Of a DNA stretch of 58,954 bases, positions 30,832 to 38,610 are shown piece after piece. The stretch covers positions 1 through 58,954 of the forward strand of contig CAKUMB010000012.1 in NCBI GenBank assembly GCA_934667475.1. Reading direction: 5' to 3'. Numbering within the stretch: the stretch's first letter is position 1; every line of letters starts with the position of its first letter. Below the pieces are notes generated by a model. That model was given only the letters and a program-made list of their open reading frames with translations. It was not told the origin of the DNA and made no database searches. The translations under genes and the position numbers were made by a program. The DNA comes from an uncultured Muribaculaceae bacterium. Its GTDB lineage: Bacteria > Bacteroidota > Bacteroidia > Bacteroidales > Muribaculaceae.

Positions 30832-31965
30832 ATGGACAGAAGGAAATTCTTAGTGGGAGCAGGGCTCGGCCTCATAGCCGCCTCGTCTCCGATATCAATC
30901 TCGGCCCTCGGCTCGGCCACGCGCAAAAAAGGCAAGAGTGGCCGCCTAAACCTGTCGTTCGCACCCTATGAACTGAAGCTGCGCCACGCCTTCAACCTTG
31001 CCCGCTACAGCCGCACCACCACCCCCGACGTGCAGGTGCAAATCGAGTACGACGGCATTGTGGGCTATGGCGAGGCATCGATGCCCCCCTACCTGGGCGA
31101 AAGCGTGGAGAGCGTCACCAAATTCCTCTCGAGCCTCGACCTGAGCCAGTTCAGCGACCCCTTCCGCCTCGAAGACATACTCCACTACGTGGACAGCGTG
31201 GCGCCCAACAACCGCGCCGCAAAGGCCAGCATTGACATTGCCCTGCACGACCTGCTGGGCAAAATCATGGGCCAGCCCTGGTATAAAATCTGGGGCCTCG
31301 ACCCCACAAAGGCGCCCAACACCAGCTTCACCATAGGCATCGACAAGGAAGACGTGGTGCGCCAAAAGGTGCGCGAAGCCGCCCCCTACAAGGTACTGAA
31401 GGTGAAAATGGGCCTTGACAACGACAAGGAGACCGTGGAGGTGATTCGCAGCATGACCGACGTGCCACTGTGCGTCGACGCCAACCAGGGCTGGAAAAAC
31501 AAGGAAGAGGCTCTGGAAATGTGCTACTGGCTCAAGGAGCGCGGATGCCTGTTTGTGGAGCAGCCATTCGACAAGACTTGGATCGACGAGACGGCCTGGC
31601 TGCGCGAGCGCTCGCCGCTGCCCCTCATCGCCGACGAGGCGTTCCAGCGCCTGCCCGACATTCTGCGATTCAAGGGCGTGTACGACGGCATCAACATCAA
31701 GCTCATGAAGAGCACCGGTCTGCACGAGGCCTACGAAATGGTGGTGCTGGCCCGCGCGCTGGGCATGAAGGTGATGGTGGGCTGCATGACCGAGACTTCA
31801 TGCGCAGTGACCGCCGCCGCCAATCTGGCCCCGCTCGTCGACTTCGCCGACCTTGACGGCAACCTGCTCATAGCCAACGACCGCTTCAAGGGCATGACCG
31901 TGGAGAACGGCAAGGTCACCCTGCACGACATTCCCGGCATTGGCGTGAAGCCGCTGTTCAAGTAG
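30832..31965 (+). CDS. Dipeptide (L-Ala-D/L-Glu type) epimerase
   Basis: Enolase-superfamily enzyme inverting the second residue of murein dipeptides. The protein has 377 aa. An N-terminal MDRRKFLVGAGLGLIAA resembles a twin-arginine (Tat) signal or anchor, suggesting export. The barrel has catalytic KVK (Lys190, Lys192), metal ligands Asp216 (VDANQ), Glu243 (VEQPF) and Asp268 (IADEA), and Lys290/Lys293 in NIKLMKSTG; a DLDG substrate motif lies near residue 342. Together with the preceding peptidase it would turn L-Ala-D-Glu into L-Ala-L-Glu, which ordinary peptidases can use. Confidence 0.92.
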   Translation: MDRRKFLVGAGLGLIAASSPISISALGSATRKKGKSGRLNLSFAPYELKLRHAFNLARYSRTTTPDVQVQIEYDGIVGYGEASMPPYLGESVESVTKFLSSLDLSQFSDPFRLEDILHYVDSVAPNNRAAKASIDIALHDLLGKIMGQPWYKIWGLDPTKAPNTSFTIGIDKEDVVRQKVREAAPYKVLKVKMGLDNDKETVEVIRSMTDVPLCVDANQGWKNKEEALEMCYWLKERGCLFVEQPFDKTWIDETAWLRERSPLPLIADEAFQRLPDILRFKGVYDGINIKLMKSTGLHEAYEMVVLARALGMKVMVGCMTETSCAVTAAANLAPLVDFADLDGNLLIANDRFKGMTVENGKVTLHDIPGIGVKPLFK

Positions 31966-32004
31966 TCACCGCGCCCGTTAAAAACGGCCAATGACATACC
32001 CCCC

Positions 32005-32066
32005 CCGACGGCAGCCCTGGGCGGCGCGTGAGCACACACGCTGCGGGGGATGCCGTCGGCTTTTTT
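32005..32066 (+). terminator. Terminator of the murein-peptide operon
   Basis: CCGACGGCA (32005-32013) pairs with TGCCGTCGG (32051-32059), with T-run 32061-32066. The loop of 37 bases includes its own short stem (GCGTG/CACGC). It ends 34 bp before the next start. Confidence 0.8.
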
Positions 32067-32099
32067 GTTAAAAAAAACCAACATTTAGTGAAATTTCCA

Positions 32100-32894
32100 A
32101 TGAACCGACCATACCTTGGCCTGTGGGTGCTGCTGGTGGTGGCGCTGGCCATAGTGGCCACGCTGTCGTTTTGCCCCAAGGTGGCAGCCGACCTGCACCT
32201 GAAGACCGCCGAATTTGCCGAGACGCTGTTTGCCGTGCCACCGACGGCCGCCCCCGCCCAAGCAGGGCAGGGCCGGGCGGCCCGTGCCGCCGCCCCCGGT
32301 GCCTGGCACCGTCCGCCGTCGCTCAAGACCGACACCGCCTCCAAGACCATACTCTTCATTGGCGACTCCATGCTCGAGGGCCTCAGCCCGCGCCTGGCCG
32401 CCTATGCCAAGCGCAACGGCCACACGCTGGTGAGCGTCATCTGGTATAGCTCGTCGACCGAGGTGTGGGGCAGCACCACCAAGCTAAAGGACTACATCGC
32501 CCAGTTTCACCCCGACTACGTGATGGTGTGCCTCGGTGCCAACGAACTGTTTGTGCCCGACATTGCCAAGCGCCGCCAGCGCTACCTCAACGCCATGCTC
32601 AGCCAAATAGGCCGCCTGCCCTACATCTGGATTGGTCCGCCCAATTGGAAACCCGACACGGGCATCAACCAGATGCTGCAGTCAACACTGGCCCCGGGCA
32701 GCTTTTTCCTGAGCAACGGCCAGCACTTCGACCGTGCCGCCGACGGTGCCCATCCCACGCGCCAGTCGGCCTCGCAGTGGATGGATCGCGTGTGCCGCTG
32801 GATAGTGACCCGGTCGGCCCATCCAATCAGGCTCGATGCCCCGGCCGAGCAGTCGGCCCACTGCCGCACACTGGTGCTGCAGCCAGTGCGCTAA
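32100..32894 (+). CDS. Membrane-anchored SGNH/GDSL hydrolase
   Basis: From ATG 32100 (MNRPYLGLWVLLVVALAIVA) the protein has 264 aa; a longer frame from 32028 would run through the preceding terminator. One N-terminal membrane helix (about 5-24), an Ala/Pro-rich linker (about 45-75), then an SGNH esterase domain: block I IGDSML (catalytic Ser), block III VCLGANEL, and block V DGAHPT (catalytic Asp and His). Such enzymes add or remove acyl groups from polysaccharides. The MBOAT gene follows 27 bp later; the pair resembles AlgI/AlgJ- or PatA/PatB-type acetylation systems, so I infer a role in transferring acyl groups to an exported glycan. Confidence 0.82.
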   Translation: MNRPYLGLWVLLVVALAIVATLSFCPKVAADLHLKTAEFAETLFAVPPTAAPAQAGQGRAARAAAPGAWHRPPSLKTDTASKTILFIGDSMLEGLSPRLAAYAKRNGHTLVSVIWYSSSTEVWGSTTKLKDYIAQFHPDYVMVCLGANELFVPDIAKRRQRYLNAMLSQIGRLPYIWIGPPNWKPDTGINQMLQSTLAPGSFFLSNGQHFDRAADGAHPTRQSASQWMDRVCRWIVTRSAHPIRLDAPAEQSAHCRTLVLQPVR

Positions 32895-32921
32895 AGCTAA
32901 CCACCAAATCATCTCCTACGC

Positions 32922-34418
32922 ATGGACTCCCAACCGCTCTCATACTCCCTTGCCACCCTGCTGCACAACGTGTGCGGCCAGCTAAGCTACGACCCCAGCC
33001 ATCAGCTCATGTTCTCCAGCGGGCTGTTTTGGGTGTTGTTTGTGCTGCTGATGCCCGTCTACGCCATGCTGCGTTCGCGCCGCCGGCAGCAACTGCTGTT
33101 TGTGGTGGCCTTCAGCCTGTTTTTCTACTATAAGAGCAGCGGCTGGTGCTTCCTGCTGATGGTGTTCACCTCGCTGGCCGACTGGCACCTGGCGCGGCTC
33201 ATAGCCGCCAGTCGCTGCCGCCGCCGGCGCCGCCTGCTGCTGGTGTGCTCGCTGGTGTGCTCGCTGGGCGTGCTGGCCTTCTTCAAGTACACCAACTTTG
33301 CCCTAAGCAACGTCGATGCTCTGCTGGGCCGCAACTTCCACCCCCTCGACATAGTGCTGCCCGTGGGCATATCGTTCTACACCTTCCGCTCCATCAGCTA
33401 TGTGGTCGACGTGTACAAAGGCCGCCTCGCCCCCGAGCGCAGCTACCTAAACTACGTGTTCTTCCTTTCGTTTTTCCCCGCGCTGGTGGCCGGCCCCATA
33501 GTGCGTGCCTCCCACTTCATGCCACAGCTGCACAAGCCTCGCCCCGTCACCGCCCAAATGGTGTATGGCGGCTTGTGGCTAATAATGATAGGACTCGTGA
33601 AAAAATGCGTCATGGCCGACTACCTGGCCCAGTACACCAACCTCGTGTTCAACTCTCCGGCCACCTATGGCGGCCTTGAGTCGCTCATGGCCATGCTGGG
33701 CTACACCGCACAAATCTATTGCGACTTCTCGGGCTACAGCGACATGGCCATAGGCCTCGGCTCCATCATGGGCTTCGACCTTGGCCGCAACTTCGACTTT
33801 CCCTACCGCTCGCTCAGCGTCACCGAGTTTTGGCGCCGCTGGCACATGTCGCTGTCATTTTGGCTGCGCGACTACATCTACATCCCCCTTGGCGGCAACC
33901 GCCGCGGCCGTCTGCGCCAGTATGCCAACCTCATGGCCACCATGCTGCTCGGAGGCCTTTGGCACGGCGCCGCATGGCAGTTTGTGGCATGGGGTGCGGG
34001 CCACGGCGCCGCACTGTGCCTGCACAAGGCCGCCCGCCCGTGGCTCGAGCGTGTCAGAGTCAACCGCTATGTGTGGCAGGCTCTGTCGTGGCTGGCCACA
34101 TTCACATTCGTGGCCGTGATGTGGGTGTTTTTCCGCGCCGCCACCTTTGCCGACGCCGCCACACTGCTCACAAGCATAGCCACCAAAATGGACCTCCACC
34201 ACCTGGGTGCCTTCATCATGGCGCGCCACACGTGGTTTCTGACGCTTGCCGCGGTGGCCGTGCTCCATGCCGTGCCCCGCGCCCTGCTGCAAGCCGCGCG
34301 CGACGCCTTCATCAATTCGCTGTGGATTTCCAAACTCCTCATTTTCCTGGCCGTGGTGCAGCTCGTCATCGAGTTCTCCACAGCCGAAGTCGCCCCCTTC
34401 ATCTACTTCCAGTTCTGA
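32922..34418 (+). CDS. MBOAT-family membrane O-acyltransferase
   Basis: Multi-spanning membrane protein (498 aa, about 11-12 helices) of the DltB/AlgI group. Landmarks are the LPVGISFYTFRSISYVVDVY stretch (about 146-165), the conserved IYCDFSGYSDMAIGLG (about 266-281), RRWHMSLSFWLRDYIYIPLG (about 305-324) and the catalytic His in GGLWHGAAW (about 346-354). It moves acyl groups across the inner membrane to a partner. The preceding SGNH hydrolase is the likely partner. Target could be peptidoglycan, given the upstream murein-peptide operon, or a surface polysaccharide; sequence alone does not decide. Confidence 0.92.
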   Translation: MDSQPLSYSLATLLHNVCGQLSYDPSHQLMFSSGLFWVLFVLLMPVYAMLRSRRRQQLLFVVAFSLFFYYKSSGWCFLLMVFTSLADWHLARLIAASRCRRRRRLLLVCSLVCSLGVLAFFKYTNFALSNVDALLGRNFHPLDIVLPVGISFYTFRSISYVVDVYKGRLAPERSYLNYVFFLSFFPALVAGPIVRASHFMPQLHKPRPVTAQMVYGGLWLIMIGLVKKCVMADYLAQYTNLVFNSPATYGGLESLMAMLGYTAQIYCDFSGYSDMAIGLGSIMGFDLGRNFDFPYRSLSVTEFWRRWHMSLSFWLRDYIYIPLGGNRRGRLRQYANLMATMLLGGLWHGAAWQFVAWGAGHGAALCLHKAARPWLERVRVNRYVWQALSWLATFTFVAVMWVFFRAATFADAATLLTSIATKMDLHHLGAFIMARHTWFLTLAAVAVLHAVPRALLQAARDAFINSLWISKLLIFLAVVQLVIEFSTAEVAPFIYFQF

Positions 34419-34520
34419 AAAAAAACGCAAAACATCGGATAATCAGAGTGTAATATGCTGTATTTGGTAGGAATGTGTTGATAATAAATCGATTAAACGA
34501 GGCATAGCCTCATCAGTCAG
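34419..34520. other. Spacer after MBOAT gene
   Basis: AT-rich spacer; no terminator and no gene seen. It leads into the repeat and the decayed regulator. Confidence 0.5.
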
Positions 34521-34993
34521 CTGTCTTTCTGTCGAAAAATAAAAATCCTTGTAAATCCATGAAATCCGCCGGCCATAAATCCACTGCCACCCAGTCTGCT
34601 GGCACGCGGGTTCAGCGGCCGGTGTTGCGTGTCTTTGTGGTGTTGTGACACAAGTCTTTGAAACTGAGAGAAAACACTGTCGCGACTGCTGCCGACAGGC
34701 TTTTGCGCTGCATTCGCTTTGATAATTTCCCTGCATACGCAAATCAGCAGCTCATACAGCAGAAAGTCATTAAGCACATTGTGTGCAAAGTTGTCCGTTA
34801 TAGCCGCCTCTGTCTCAAGTCTGCCGAATGCATCGTTCATGATTCGCACTCCATCTGTGTCAGTAAGGTGAACCTCAGAAGCAGAGTTAAGTGTATTGAG
34901 TATCTGTGCAGATAATCGTTCCTGCCCATTAATGAGAAAAAGGCAACTTACCGATAATATCCAATTTTGAAAGGTCTCTGTAGGGTAATTCAC
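34517..34993 (-). pseudogene. Truncated AraC-type regulator remnant
   Basis: The minus-strand frame has 158 codons. Residues about 20-123 look like the N-terminal sensory domain and linker of a Bacteroidales AraC-family regulator: the stretch FSQFQRLVSQHHKDTQ corresponds to the 'F..LV..hykehR' linker that normally precedes the helix-turn-helix. The match ends there (about 34625), and the frame continues into the intergenic repeat 34521-34600; no DNA-binding domain follows within the next 200 bp. The 5' end is also uncertain. I infer a gene broken just before its DNA-binding domain; the family assignment rests on the linker pattern. Confidence 0.4.
34521..34600 (+). repeat. Composite dispersed intergenic repeat
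   Basis: TGTCTTTCTGTCGAAAAA (34522-34539, identical to 2582-2599), AATCCTTGTAAATCCATGAAATC (from 34543) and GCCATAAATCCACTGCCAC (34572-34590). It coincides with the point where the regulator remnant on the minus strand loses its coding match. Confidence 0.65.
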
Positions 34994-35095
34994 ATGCCTG
35001 TATGTCTAATTTCTGGGTTTTCCACTCTAAAAGTCAATGTGTAAAATGAAAATTACCTCCCTTTCCGTTTTTTGGCAACGGCTCCAGTGGCATAA

Positions 35096-35329
35096 ACGGC
35101 CGCATCTCATTTGGAAATCTTCACAGGTGATGTGGTCCTTGGCAGTGGCGTTGTGATTGAGAATGGTGCAACACTTAAGGTAACAACACCTGGCAATGTG
35201 CGCCTTAGTGGCATTGAGGTGCTGAGTGGCGGTGTGCTGATTTTGCAGGCCAACAGTGTGCAAGTGCCGCAAAACTTCTCGGCCCGAATGGGCGGAAATG
35301 TTAAAATTGAAAAATTTAATGCCCAATAA
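35096..35329 (+). pseudogene. Fragment of a C-terminal repeat/stack domain
   Basis: An open frame from just after a stop at 35093-35095 to TAA 35327-35329, without a convincing start codon (TTG at 35111 at best). The product has short beta repeats: VVLGSGVVIENGATLKV, GIEVLSGGVLILQANSV, FSARMGGNVKIEKF. This is the look of the C-terminal strand-stack domains of large Bacteroidales secreted proteins. With no N-terminal part and no signal, it is probably a leftover of a longer gene. Confidence 0.4.
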
Positions 35330-35353
35330 TAATTCTGTTGGGCTGCAAAACAC

Positions 35354-35361
35354 TATATTTG
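35354..35361 (+). promoter_or_regulatory. -7 box for the BspA-like gene
   Basis: TATATTTG matches TAnnTTTG, 28 bp before the ATG at 35390. A -33 TTG at the usual distance is not clear. Confidence 0.45.
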
Positions 35362-35389
35362 TATAACTTAATAATTAAACTGAAAGCAA

Positions 35390-36586
35390 ATGAAAATTAG
35401 AAGTTTACTCATTGCTTTGGCAGCAATGGCTGCCGGCAGTGTTGCGGCTCAAAGCAGCAGCTATGTGCCGCTGGTGCGCGAAGGCGTAACGTGGAAATAT
35501 CGTGCCGACCAAGTGACGAGGCAATATCAATATATCGTTAAAGAGGCATTTATCGGCGACACTGTGATTAATGGCGTCTCCTATAAGAAGCTGTATGCCA
35601 CCCCCTACGAGGCCATTGATGTGGCTGTGGAGAAGCCGATAGCCTTTATGCGTCAGGATGGCCGACAGGTGTATGGCCTGTATGCCAATGAAGTCACGGG
35701 CCAGCGGGGCAATGTGAAGGATATGCCTAACGGCGAGAAGATGTTTTATGACTTTGCCAGCCCTACAAATCTGGGATACAACGTCGACAGCACTTGCTAC
35801 ACCTCCATTGCCGGTCACGAATGCCTCACCTATGCGGTCAGGTTGTCGGATCCTGCACGGCTTATCGAGGGGTATGGAATTGACGGTTCTTGCGTAGGCG
35901 ACCTCAGCATTCCAGGCACTTATGTGGCGACGGGAGGCTTTGATCGTTACTTCAGCCTCAGCTCGGTTGAGGAGGGCGGCAAGGAAGTGCTGCGCGGCGA
36001 CTCCTACACAGCCGATGAGATCAACGTGATCGCCGAACACAACATAAGCTACAAAAAGGCGTTGGCCGGGGCCAACTGCCTTGCGGCCTTCGGCGAGTAT
36101 TTTAGCGGCAGCCAGGTGAAGATAGCTGCAAGCCTCAAGCTCGAAAACCACCCGTTTGCCGTAACCGAGATTGCCGACGATGCGTTTACCGGCAAGTCTG
36201 CCGTCAACTATCTTGAAATCCCCGCCTCGGTGACGCGCGTTGGAGCGCACGCCTTTAGCGGCACCGGCCTCACCACCATCTACAACCGCAGCGCTGTGCC
36301 ACAGTCGGTGGGTGAGGGCGCATTTGCAGGCGTTGACAAGAGCGCATGCCGCCTCTACGTGCCTCAGGGCAGCGTGGAAGCCTACAAGGCCGCTCCCGAG
36401 TGGAAGGATTTCATTATCAATCCAGAGTTTACAGGCGTAGACCAAAACGTGGCCGCCAAGGCAGTGACCGGCGTGACCTACATCAGCCCCTCGGGCGTGA
36501 AGAGCGCGCAGCCGCAGCCGGGCGTCAACATTGTGGTCACCACCTACACCGACGGCAGCCGCGCCGTGAGCAAGCAGCTGCACTAA
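35390..36586 (+). CDS. Secreted BspA-like leucine-rich-repeat (LRR_5) protein
   Basis: The protein (398 aa) has a Sec signal (SLLIALAAMAAGSVAAQ). Residues about 25-210 form a beta-rich domain of unknown type (EGVTWKYRADQVTRQYQYIV). Residues about 245-330 carry LRR_5/BspA-type repeats (VTEIADDAFTGKSAVNYLEIPASVTRVG, split across copies; GAHAFSGTGLTTIYNRSAVP; SVGEGAFAGVD), followed by LYVPQGSVEAYKAAPEWKDF, the usual cap. The C-terminal 45 residues (VTYISPSGVKSAQPQPGVN ... TYTDGSRAVSKQLH) resemble a sorting-like tail as in the 1045-aa protein. Probably exported to the surface; binding partner unknown. Confidence 0.8.
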   Translation: MKIRSLLIALAAMAAGSVAAQSSSYVPLVREGVTWKYRADQVTRQYQYIVKEAFIGDTVINGVSYKKLYATPYEAIDVAVEKPIAFMRQDGRQVYGLYANEVTGQRGNVKDMPNGEKMFYDFASPTNLGYNVDSTCYTSIAGHECLTYAVRLSDPARLIEGYGIDGSCVGDLSIPGTYVATGGFDRYFSLSSVEEGGKEVLRGDSYTADEINVIAEHNISYKKALAGANCLAAFGEYFSGSQVKIAASLKLENHPFAVTEIADDAFTGKSAVNYLEIPASVTRVGAHAFSGTGLTTIYNRSAVPQSVGEGAFAGVDKSACRLYVPQGSVEAYKAAPEWKDFIINPEFTGVDQNVAAKAVTGVTYISPSGVKSAQPQPGVNIVVTTYTDGSRAVSKQLH

Positions 36587-36812
36587 GCCACACTGCTTAA
36601 GGAAAAACGGCAGCAGACAACGATGGGAGGCAAGTTCCGTGGGGGGGCGTAATGCGCATGCCCCGCGTAATTTGCTTCTCATTGTCTTTGTTGTGGTTAA
36701 ACGTGAACCGTTATTGCCGTCATATAGAGTGAGAAACGGTGCAATGTGTTAATGTGTGTGATAATACCGCCATTTTAGGCGGCAATGCTCGTGGGCAATG
36801 CCGAAAAATGCC
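36587..36812. other. Intergenic spacer
   Basis: About 290 bp between genes. A weak GC hairpin (GGGGC ... GCCCC near 36645-36665) may end the upstream transcript. Otherwise nothing beyond the promoter of the next gene. Confidence 0.4.
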
Positions 36813-36820
36813 TACCTTTG
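36813..36820 (+). promoter_or_regulatory. -7 box for the DHH phosphoesterase gene
   Basis: TACCTTTG matches TAnnTTTG, 60 bp before the ATG at 36880. Confidence 0.5.
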
Positions 36821-36879
36821 CACTAAGTAGCGCCTTTTAAAATACAAGGCCGCATATTAAGTGAAAACAATCAGCCTAG

Positions 36880-37911
36880 ATGATAAAGTCGATAATTGAC
36901 AGCAAATCCATCGACCGCCTGGCCCAGATGCTGCGCGGAGCAAAGAATGTGGTCGTCACGTGCCACCTGTCGCCCGACGGCGACGCCATGGGCTCGTCGA
37001 TGGGCCTGTGCCGCCTGCTGCGCAACATGGGTAAGAACGCCACAGTCATCACCCCCGACCAGTATCCGCGCTCGCTGCAGTTCATGGAGGGCACGCGCGA
37101 CGTGGTGGTGTACTCGCGCAGCATGGCCCACGCCCGCCTGCTTCTGTCGCGGGCCGAGTTGGTGTTTTGCCTCGACTTCAACGTGCTGCAGCGCATCGAC
37201 CAGCTGGGTCGCGAGCTGGAGCGCGTCAGAGTGCCCAAGGTGCTCATCGACCACCACCTCGACCCCGACACCGCGTTTGATCTGCGCATCTCGTTTCCCG
37301 AAGCCTCGTCGACGTGCGAACTCGTGTTCCGCACCATAATGCAGCTGGGCCTGCTGCGCTACATGGACCGCACCGTGGCCGAGAACCTTTACACCGGCAT
37401 GCTGACCGACACGGGCAACTTCACCTACAGTTGCAACGACCCCGAGATATTCGAGATTGTGGCCATGCTCATGCAGAAGGACATCGACCGTGCCGCACTC
37501 TACAAGCAGGCCATGAACACCTTCAGCGCCGACTGCCTGCGCCTGCAGGGCTTTGCCCTGTCGCAGAAAATGGAGGTGATTCCGCAAAAGCGGGTGGCCA
37601 TAATTGCCCTGACGGCGGCCGAGCTGCTGCAGTTCAACTATGTGAAGGGCGACACCGAGGGCCTGGTCAACAAGCCGCTGGCCATTCCGGACGTGTGCTG
37701 GAGTGTGCTGCTGCGCGAAGACCCCGACAAGGTGAAGGTGTCGATGCGCAGCGAGGGCGACTTTGCCGTCAACACCCTGTGCCACGATTACTTTGGCGGT
37801 GGTGGCCACAAAAATGCGGCCGGAGGCGAAACCAAGGACGGCCTCGACAAAGCACTGCAGACGGTGTATGGCATCCTCGACTCGCTGCCCGACACCGAAA
37901 GTGAGGCATGA
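36880..37911 (+). CDS. DHH/DHHA1 phosphoesterase (oligoribonuclease / pAp-phosphatase type)
   Basis: The protein (343 aa) shows the DHH-family motifs: VVVTCHLSPDGDAMGSSMGL (about residues 24-43; metal-binding DGD), VFCLDFN (about 97-103), IDHHLDPD (about 122-129), MLTDTGNF (about 175-182), and the DHHA1 substrate motif GGGGHKNAAGG (about 305-315). The family degrades nano-RNA and 3'-phosphoadenosine 5'-phosphate (NrnA) or related cyclic dinucleotide products. Cytosolic. A DUF4827 lipoprotein and glmM follow closely on the same strand. Confidence 0.9.
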   Translation: MIKSIIDSKSIDRLAQMLRGAKNVVVTCHLSPDGDAMGSSMGLCRLLRNMGKNATVITPDQYPRSLQFMEGTRDVVVYSRSMAHARLLLSRAELVFCLDFNVLQRIDQLGRELERVRVPKVLIDHHLDPDTAFDLRISFPEASSTCELVFRTIMQLGLLRYMDRTVAENLYTGMLTDTGNFTYSCNDPEIFEIVAMLMQKDIDRAALYKQAMNTFSADCLRLQGFALSQKMEVIPQKRVAIIALTAAELLQFNYVKGDTEGLVNKPLAIPDVCWSVLLREDPDKVKVSMRSEGDFAVNTLCHDYFGGGGHKNAAGGETKDGLDKALQTVYGILDSLPDTESEA

Positions 37912-37964
37912 AAAAAAAGATTAGTTTTTTTAATGAATCCAGATATATACAACAACACAGCAAT

Positions 37965-38540
37965 ATGAAATCAAGACTCATTCTCATAATCGCGGCGGCA
38001 GTGGCCGCGCTCACGTCAATCACATCGTGCAGCAGCGGCGAGAGCTATGCCGACCAGCTCAACGACGAGCGCCACGCCACCAACCACTTCCTGGCCAACT
38101 ACCGCGTGGAAGACAAGATTCCCGACGACTCGGTGTTTGAAACCGGCAAGGACGCCCCATTCTACAAACTCGATGAGGACGGCAACGTGTATATGCAGGT
38201 GATTCGCTACACCAAGCACAGTGCCGACAGCGCCAAAACATCGCAAAACATCTACTTCCGCTACACGCGCTACAATCTGCTCTACCTCTACAACGAGGGC
38301 GACTGGAGTGGCTCGGGCAACGCCGACGACATGAGTCAGGAACCCGCCTACTTCCAGTATAACAACTACTCCATGCCGCAGTCGTCGGAGTGGGGCTACG
38401 GCGTGCAGATGCCGCTGTGGTATCTGGGTGTCGACAGCGAGGTGAACATTGTGGTGAAGTCGCAATACGGCAAAAGCAGCGAAATCTCCTACGTGGTGCC
38501 ATTCATGTACCACATCCGCTACTTCCGCAGCCGCATTTAA
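37965..38540 (+). CDS. DUF4827-type lipoprotein
   Basis: I start at ATG 37965 (MKSRLILIIAAAVAALTSITSC), which gives 191 aa and a lipobox (SITSC, Cys at residue 22); an upstream in-frame ATG at 37908 only adds a polar leader overlapping the previous stop. The mature domain has FLANYRVEDKIPDDSVFETG, VYMQVIRY, IYFRYTRYNLLYLYNEGDW and a C-terminal SYVVPFMYHIRYF; this resembles FKBP-like Bacteroidales lipoproteins of DUF4827. It sits between the DHH phosphoesterase and glmM, 70 bp upstream of the latter. No peptidyl-prolyl isomerase residues can be confirmed. Confidence 0.75.
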   Translation: MKSRLILIIAAAVAALTSITSCSSGESYADQLNDERHATNHFLANYRVEDKIPDDSVFETGKDAPFYKLDEDGNVYMQVIRYTKHSADSAKTSQNIYFRYTRYNLLYLYNEGDWSGSGNADDMSQEPAYFQYNNYSMPQSSEWGYGVQMPLWYLGVDSEVNIVVKSQYGKSSEISYVVPFMYHIRYFRSRI

Positions 38541-38610
38541 GCCACGGCGAAAAAGGTCAAGGAGCAATAAAATCGCAAACACGAACTAACATCTAACAAT
38601 ACAATTAACT

